NCBI GenBank assembly: GCA_029940695.1
Contig: JAPYUP010000001.1
Span: 1 to 64,000 of the forward strand
Source of the DNA: Candidatus Thalassarchaeaceae archaeon
GTDB taxonomy: Archaea > Thermoplasmatota > Poseidoniia > Poseidoniales > Thalassarchaeaceae
Length of the DNA: 64,000 nt
Reading direction: 5' to 3'
Below the pieces are notes generated by a model, which made no database searches, was not told where the DNA came from, and saw nothing but the letters and a program-made list of their open reading frames with translations. The position numbers were made by a program, and so were the translations under genes. Position 1 is the first letter of the stretch, and the number at the start of each line of letters is the position of its first letter. Below are positions 60,255-64,000 of the stretch, in pieces.

Positions 60255-60641
60255 TCAACCGAAAGATTGCCCACAACCACAGGTCCTGTCTGCATTGGGG
60301 TTCAGTATTTGGAATCCGCCACCCATAAGGGTGTCTTTGTAGTCGATTGTGATGCCTGCGAGCAAGGCACTGTCCTTATTGTGAACCAAGATGCAAACAC
60401 CATCGACATCTACACGTTGAAACTCATCACCACCGGGATCCTCTATAATTTTCATGTCATACAGAAAGCCCGAACATCCACCCGATTGTGCACTGATTGC
60501 GAGAACGTGCGAGGCTTCGTCGCCATCCATCGTACCTTTAACTGCGTCCTTAGCAGCGTCAGTAATATCGATGTTCACGCTGACAATCTCGGAATGAGTA
60601 ACCACGGGGAGGGAAAATCCCTCACCACTAAGAATGCCCAT
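60255..60641 (-). CDS. iscA: A-type iron-sulphur carrier (IscA/ErpA-like)
   Basis: Small protein delivering Fe-S clusters to target enzymes. The three conserved cysteines are present in GGCSGF and the C-terminal CGCGQSF. The ITDAAKDAVKG...LAISAQSGGCSGFLYDMKI block is the family core. An N-terminal extension of about 24 residues precedes it. Length (128) is normal. Start ATG at 60641; a GTTGATA box lies 30 nt upstream. It is the first gene of the pair with ygfZ and is divergent from fdhD, whose own box is separate. Confidence 0.93.
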   Translation of the reverse strand: MGILSGEGFSLPVVTHSEIVSVNIDITDAAKDAVKGTMDGDEASHVLAISAQSGGCSGFLYDMKIIEDPGGDEFQRVDVDGVCILVHNKDSALLAGITIDYKDTLMGGGFQILNPNADRTCGCGQSFG

Positions 60642-60664
60642 GGCATTCTGTAAGTAGGCTGCTA

Positions 60665-60671
60665 TATCAAC
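60665..60671 (-). promoter_or_regulatory. Promoter box of iscA (GTTGATA)
   Basis: GTTGATA on the minus strand, beginning 30 nt before the iscA ATG. Confidence 0.4.
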
Positions 60672-60696
60672 GGTTGCTGTCTTCTTCCATCATGCA

Positions 60697-60703
60697 TATC
60701 AAT
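60697..60703 (+). promoter_or_regulatory. Promoter box of fdhD (TATCAAT)
   Basis: TATCAAT begins 29 nt before the fdhD ATG. Confidence 0.45.
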
Positions 60704-60725
60704 CGGATGCCAGACCAGCGTAAGG

Positions 60726-61529
60726 ATGAGGGGCATACAACAGCGAGACAGCGCACGATTCGTCGATTCGCATTCCCATAGAGGTCCAGACGAAGTGGTG
60801 GTGGAGAACAGCCTGTCAATTACCGTCACCAAACAAGGATTGGATAATGTCCCCCTAGGAGTCACAATGAGGACTCCGGGAAGTGACCGTGAGCTCGTTT
60901 TTGGGTTCCTCTACTCGGAGGGAATAATCGATTCTGCACAAGACATCGAAGACATTGAGCTTAATCGGGATGCTACGAACGTCAGATTGGCGGATTCATC
61001 TAATTTTCAGCCTTCAGAACACGTCAGGAACAGCACAGTGTCATCTTCGTGCGGTGTTTGTGGCAGGAGCTCCATTTCTGGCCTTCTTCACATGCACGGT
61101 CCCCCATTAAACGAGGAAATTCGTGTTAATCAGGATGCAGTGAGGAAATCTCTCGATGCTATGAGCTGCAAACAAGGAATTTTTCACTCCACCGGTGGGT
61201 CGCATGCATGTGCGAGGTTCGACTCGTCTGGACAACTGATCAACATTTGCGAAGACGTGGGACGGCACAACGCCATGGATAAACTGGTGGGTTCCGCCAT
61301 CATCAAAGGGAACATCCCGATAGCGGATGAGTTCGTCGTAGTGTCAGGTAGAGCTTCTTTCGAACTGGTACAGAAGTCACTGCGCGCAGGCTTCCCGATG
61401 ATGGTATCCATAGGCGCCCCTAGCACTTTAGCCATTGACATGGCAAACGAATACGGCATGACGCTGGCCTGCTTCGCTAAGAAAGACTCGATTACTGTGT
61501 ACAGTGGTTTGAGGAGGTTCAGCCCTTAG
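60726..61529 (+). CDS. fdhD: FdhD sulphur-carrier for molybdenum formate dehydrogenase
   Basis: Sulphur carrier that activates formate-dehydrogenase-type molybdoenzymes by delivering sulphur to the Mo cofactor. SSCGVCGRSS holds the CxxC pair used for sulphur transfer (near residues 104-107). ELVFGFLYSEGIIDS, GGSHACARFDSSGQLINICEDVGRHNAMDKLVG and VVVSGRASFELVQKSLRAGFPMMVSIGAPS are family blocks. Length (267) is normal. Its client is presumably the FdhF/YdeP-like protein starting at 62580. The 3' end overlaps the convergent epimerase-like gene by 4 nt. Confidence 0.93.
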   Translation: MRGIQQRDSARFVDSHSHRGPDEVVVENSLSITVTKQGLDNVPLGVTMRTPGSDRELVFGFLYSEGIIDSAQDIEDIELNRDATNVRLADSSNFQPSEHVRNSTVSSSCGVCGRSSISGLLHMHGPPLNEEIRVNQDAVRKSLDAMSCKQGIFHSTGGSHACARFDSSGQLINICEDVGRHNAMDKLVGSAIIKGNIPIADEFVVVSGRASFELVQKSLRAGFPMMVSIGAPSTLAIDMANEYGMTLACFAKKDSITVYSGLRRFSP

Positions 61530-62473
61530 AGGCTGTTTCCATCAGTCAAACTGTACTTGCGTTCCTTCAAGTCGTTATTGTACTGGCGACCCAATACAAA
61601 CCCATTCTCAGCAACCCATTCGTTGAATGAAATAACACCCAACGGATCCTCATCCGAGGCCACCAGTCCACGCATCAACCCACGTATCTCTGCTCGTGTA
61701 ATCACCATATCTTTCAGGAACAATCCCAATATTCGGCCTGTCATCCATCCAATTATCGGGGGCAGAGGGACAATCAATCGTCGTAATCCCATGCTTCGAG
61801 CAATCAACTTGATGAAGTCCTTGTAGAGGAATGTATCCGGACCTGTTGCATCTCTGGTGATGTCCTCTTTGCATAATCCCAATTCTATGGCTATTCGGGC
61901 CACATCGCTTACGTGCACCGGTTGTATGGGGTAGTTCCCCCATCCAAATATTCCGAAAACAGGAATGTAACGTAGCATCCAGGCGATATTGTTAACCAAG
62001 ATGTTTCTATCACCTCCGAACAATACAGTTGGACGAATGATTGCATACGATATGCCACAGTCTCTGAGACTCTTCTCGCTGACTACTTTTCCTCGAAAGT
62101 AAGACCATCTCGGCGCTTGATCTGGGTGAGCCACGCTAAAATGGACTACTCGCCGTACTCCTGCCTCAATGGCTGCTTCGAACATAATGTTGCAATTCTC
62201 AGTGGCAATTTCGTGGTCGAAACTCTTGCTGTGATGGTTGTAGCGAACCCAGTATGTATTGTACAGCACATCGGCACCACGCAGTGACTCAACCAATGCT
62301 TCGCGGTTTTCGAAATTGAGTGGATGAACTTCGACTTGGCCATCAAAGGGGTCGTCGCGGCCAATTGCATTGGTCAACGTCCGAACCCTCTCCCCATTTT
62401 CCAGAAGTAGATGTGCAATCCACCTGCCAGTGTAGCCGAATGCGCCAGTCACGACATGCAGGCGTCCGTTCAT
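61526..62473 (-). CDS. NAD(P)-binding epimerase/NmrA-like protein
   Basis: Extended-SDR or NmrA-type Rossmann protein. From the ATG at 62473: MNGRLHVVTGAFGYTGRWIAHLLLENGERVRTL (the GxxGxxG variant TGAFGYTG), then ADVLYNTYWVRYNH with a Tyr/Lys region near 105-135, RPTVLFGGDRNILVNNIAWMLRYIP and the PIQPVHVSDVARIAIE block common to atypical SDRs. About 315 residues. Resembles NDUFA9-like or hydroxysteroid-epimerase-like members; substrate unknown. It lies on the opposite strand between fdhD and the FdhF-like gene, so is probably unrelated to them. Confidence 0.85.
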   Translation of the reverse strand: MNGRLHVVTGAFGYTGRWIAHLLLENGERVRTLTNAIGRDDPFDGQVEVHPLNFENREALVESLRGADVLYNTYWVRYNHHSKSFDHEIATENCNIMFEAAIEAGVRRVVHFSVAHPDQAPRWSYFRGKVVSEKSLRDCGISYAIIRPTVLFGGDRNILVNNIAWMLRYIPVFGIFGWGNYPIQPVHVSDVARIAIELGLCKEDITRDATGPDTFLYKDFIKLIARSMGLRRLIVPLPPIIGWMTGRILGLFLKDMVITRAEIRGLMRGLVASDEDPLGVISFNEWVAENGFVLGRQYNNDLKERKYSLTDGNSL

Positions 62474-62579
62474 GTAGTCGCCAGTTCGCTTTAGAAATAA
62501 AGCGCGTTGCAATGGACTATCCGTCTGCACATCACATTCCCATCACATATCTGATGTACTCTTGCCCAAACCGATCCTC

Positions 62580-64000
62580 ATGGGAAGGGGCGTGACCGCG
62601 ACTACTCCATTGGAGAGGAATTCCCCAAAGAGGTCCGCCCCCAAATCTGTTGCTGCGGGAATCCCGGCCGTTATCTCAACCGCTAAACACGGTATCAGGA
62701 ACATGGGTGTAATCAGCAGTATTTTCAAGCTGGGCAAATTGAACAAGTTCGATGGATTTGACTGCCCTGGTTGCGCATGGCCAGATCCAGATGGTCACAG
62801 GACGTTCGCCGAGTTTTGCGAAAACGGAGCGAAAGCGGTATCTGACGAAGCTACTCGCAAGCGCGCGGACCCCGAGTTCTGGTCCCGTTGGACAGTTAGC
62901 GAACTATCTGAGAAGTCGGATCACTGGATGAACGGCCAAGGAAGATTGACGCATCCAATGATTCTGCGACCGGACAACCAGCGCTACGTGCCCATCGATT
63001 GGGACGACGCATTCGAGTTGATTGCACAGGAGTTATCATCACTAACCGATCCCAATCAGGCAATATTCTACACATCGGGCAGGACTAGTAACGAGGCTGC
63101 CTTCCTATGGCAGCTACTAGCCAGAAGATTCGGTACCAACAACCTGCCCGACTGCTCGAACATGTGTCACGAATCGTCGGGGGTCGCTCTAAGCGAATCC
63201 ATTGGCATCGGAAAGGGGACAGTAAAGCTCGATGACTTTACGTCGTCTGACCTAATTCTAGTGGTAGGCCAGAACCCAGGCACCAATCACCCTAGGATGC
63301 TGACGTCACTGAGGGATGCGAAGAAGGCTGGAGCCTCGATAATCAGTATCAATCCGATAAAGGAAGCTGGAATGGGTCGATTCAAACACCCACAGAACCC
63401 ATTGGATCTACTCGGTAGGGGGACTAGAATCGCCGACGAGCATATCTCTGTGAATATCAATGGGGATTTCGCGCTATTCAGGGGATTCGCCAAGGTCATC
63501 CTCGATTCTCAGCAAGATCTCCCTGCCTTCGTCTCTGAGCACACACACGGTTTCGATGACTATCGAGATGCAGTGATGGGCACCTCATGGAACGAGGTGG
63601 TCCATACCTCGGGAGTAGATCGCGAAATTATTGAGCGAATCGGTGAGGTTATCGCTCGATCTGAATGCATGATATCATGCTGGGCGATGGGTCTGACTCA
63701 GCATAGGAACGCTGTTGCCACCATACAGGAAATCGCTAACGTCAGCCTTCTCGGCGGGCACATCGGTAGGTCCGGTGCCGGTCTTTGCCCCGTCCGGGGG
63801 CACTCTAATGTTCAGGGGGACCGTACAGTAGGAATCAATCACAAACCGACTATGTCTTTCCTCGATAGCCTATCTAAGGTGACTGGAATTGAATCTCCAA
63901 TAATCGAGGGTGTTGATGTTGTAGAGGCAGTACACAGGATGAGGGATGGCGACTCTACTGTCTTCCTATCAATGGGTGGAAACTTTCTCTCCGCGATGTC
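62580..64000 (+). CDS. FdhF/YdeP-family molybdopterin oxidoreductase (5' part)
   Basis: Large molybdoenzyme cut by the window end; 473 codons are present and the true length should be about 700-780. The N-terminus has DCPGCAWPDPDGH (YdeP-type cluster region). WDDAFELIAQELSS, FYTSGRTSNEAAFLWQLLARRFGTNNLPDCSNMCHESSGVALSES, LILVVGQNPGTNHPRM and CWAMGLTQHRNAVATIQEI are the bis-MGD-binding and Mo-site features. It lacks a typical N-terminal CxxCxxxC fourth-Cys motif of true FdhF, favouring the YdeP-like branch. Formate or another small substrate; acid-resistance-linked in E. coli. FdhD lies 1 kb upstream. Confidence 0.9.
   Translation, partial: MGRGVTATTPLERNSPKRSAPKSVAAGIPAVISTAKHGIRNMGVISSIFKLGKLNKFDGFDCPGCAWPDPDGHRTFAEFCENGAKAVSDEATRKRADPEFWSRWTVSELSEKSDHWMNGQGRLTHPMILRPDNQRYVPIDWDDAFELIAQELSSLTDPNQAIFYTSGRTSNEAAFLWQLLARRFGTNNLPDCSNMCHESSGVALSESIGIGKGTVKLDDFTSSDLILVVGQNPGTNHPRMLTSLRDAKKAGASIISINPIKEAGMGRFKHPQNPLDLLGRGTRIADEHISVNINGDFALFRGFAKVILDSQQDLPAFVSEHTHGFDDYRDAVMGTSWNEVVHTSGVDREIIERIGEVIARSECMISCWAMGLTQHRNAVATIQEIANVSLLGGHIGRSGAGLCPVRGHSNVQGDRTVGINHKPTMSFLDSLSKVTGIESPIIEGVDVVEAVHRMRDGDSTVFLSMGGNFLSAM

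Noticed and set aside
1-64000. CRISPR arrays, insertion sequences, prophage, rRNA
   Set aside because: No regularly spaced repeats, transposase or integrase reading frames, or rRNA-like sequence were seen.

Overview
The window reads as a chromosomal segment of a marine Thermoplasmatota archaeon, most likely Marine Group II (Candidatus Poseidoniales); this placement is inference. Archaeal markers are an FttA-type KH/beta-CASP nuclease, a 20S proteasome beta subunit, archaeal SepF, a tRNA-intron endonuclease, a geranylgeranyl reductase and a 7S SRP RNA. Bacterial-type genes are mixed in (PlsC, ThyA/FolA, ABC-F, RluA, PntAA/AB/B, CcmE, MqnC, RND exporter). Asp-rich thrombospondin-3-like lipoproteins and many tiny membrane proteins fit marine group II genomes. 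Genes are densely packed, with short gaps and frequent convergent overlaps. No rRNA, insertion sequence or CRISPR array was seen.

Layout. 0-2.6 kb: an SDR, a cluster of small membrane proteins, tRNA-Pro(UGG) and a zinc-ribbon protein. 2.6-12.3 kb: information processing and core metabolism (FttA, proteasome beta, SepF, ZPR1 finger, TrpRS, a saccharopine-dehydrogenase-like enzyme, PlsC, ThyA, FolA). 12.3-21.9 kb: ABC-F, a three-gene envelope/sensor set, DUF2237, a class IV aminotransferase, DEAD helicase, RluA and a luciferase-like oxidoreductase. 21.9-25.3 kb: a second island of small and secreted proteins. 25.3-33 kb: NUDIX, malate dehydrogenase, CPBP protease, the transhydrogenase operon, a surface protein and a TatC-like fusion. 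33-46 kb: M6 peptidase, EndA, PfkB kinase, surface protein, aminopeptidase P, MqnC, geranylgeranyl reductase and topoisomerase I. 46-54 kb: two dihydroorotate dehydrogenases plus PyrK, CcmE, SRP RNA, EVE protein and a large RND exporter. 54-64 kb: ValRS, phosphoglycerate-dehydrogenase-like enzyme, superoxide dismutase, a YgfZ/IscA pair, FdhD, a sugar-epimerase-like enzyme and the 5' part of an FdhF/YdeP molybdoenzyme that runs off the end.

The most interesting signal is regulatory. A heptamer of the TTCAAG / TTGAAG / TATCAAA / CTTGATT type recurs 26-31 nt upstream of about two dozen chosen start codons, and 31 nt before the tRNA-Pro 5' end. That is where an archaeal TATA box would sit if the mRNAs are leaderless. 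In a subset coding mostly for very small proteins, the box is extended to a 19-nt element ending in CCCCC (best copies GTTCAAGGCTGGCACCCCC), about 10 nt before the start codon. Copies lie in both small-protein islands, including two genes that are clearly paralogous micro-proteins, so this looks like a regulon. Spacings were counted by hand; genome-wide searching and 5'-end mapping are needed to prove it.

The metabolic picture is aerobic respiration with menaquinone (MqnC) and cytochrome c maturation (CcmE), redox balancing by a proton-translocating transhydrogenase, de novo pyrimidine and thymidylate synthesis, and Fe-S (IscA/YgfZ) and molybdenum (FdhD/FdhF) enzyme maturation.
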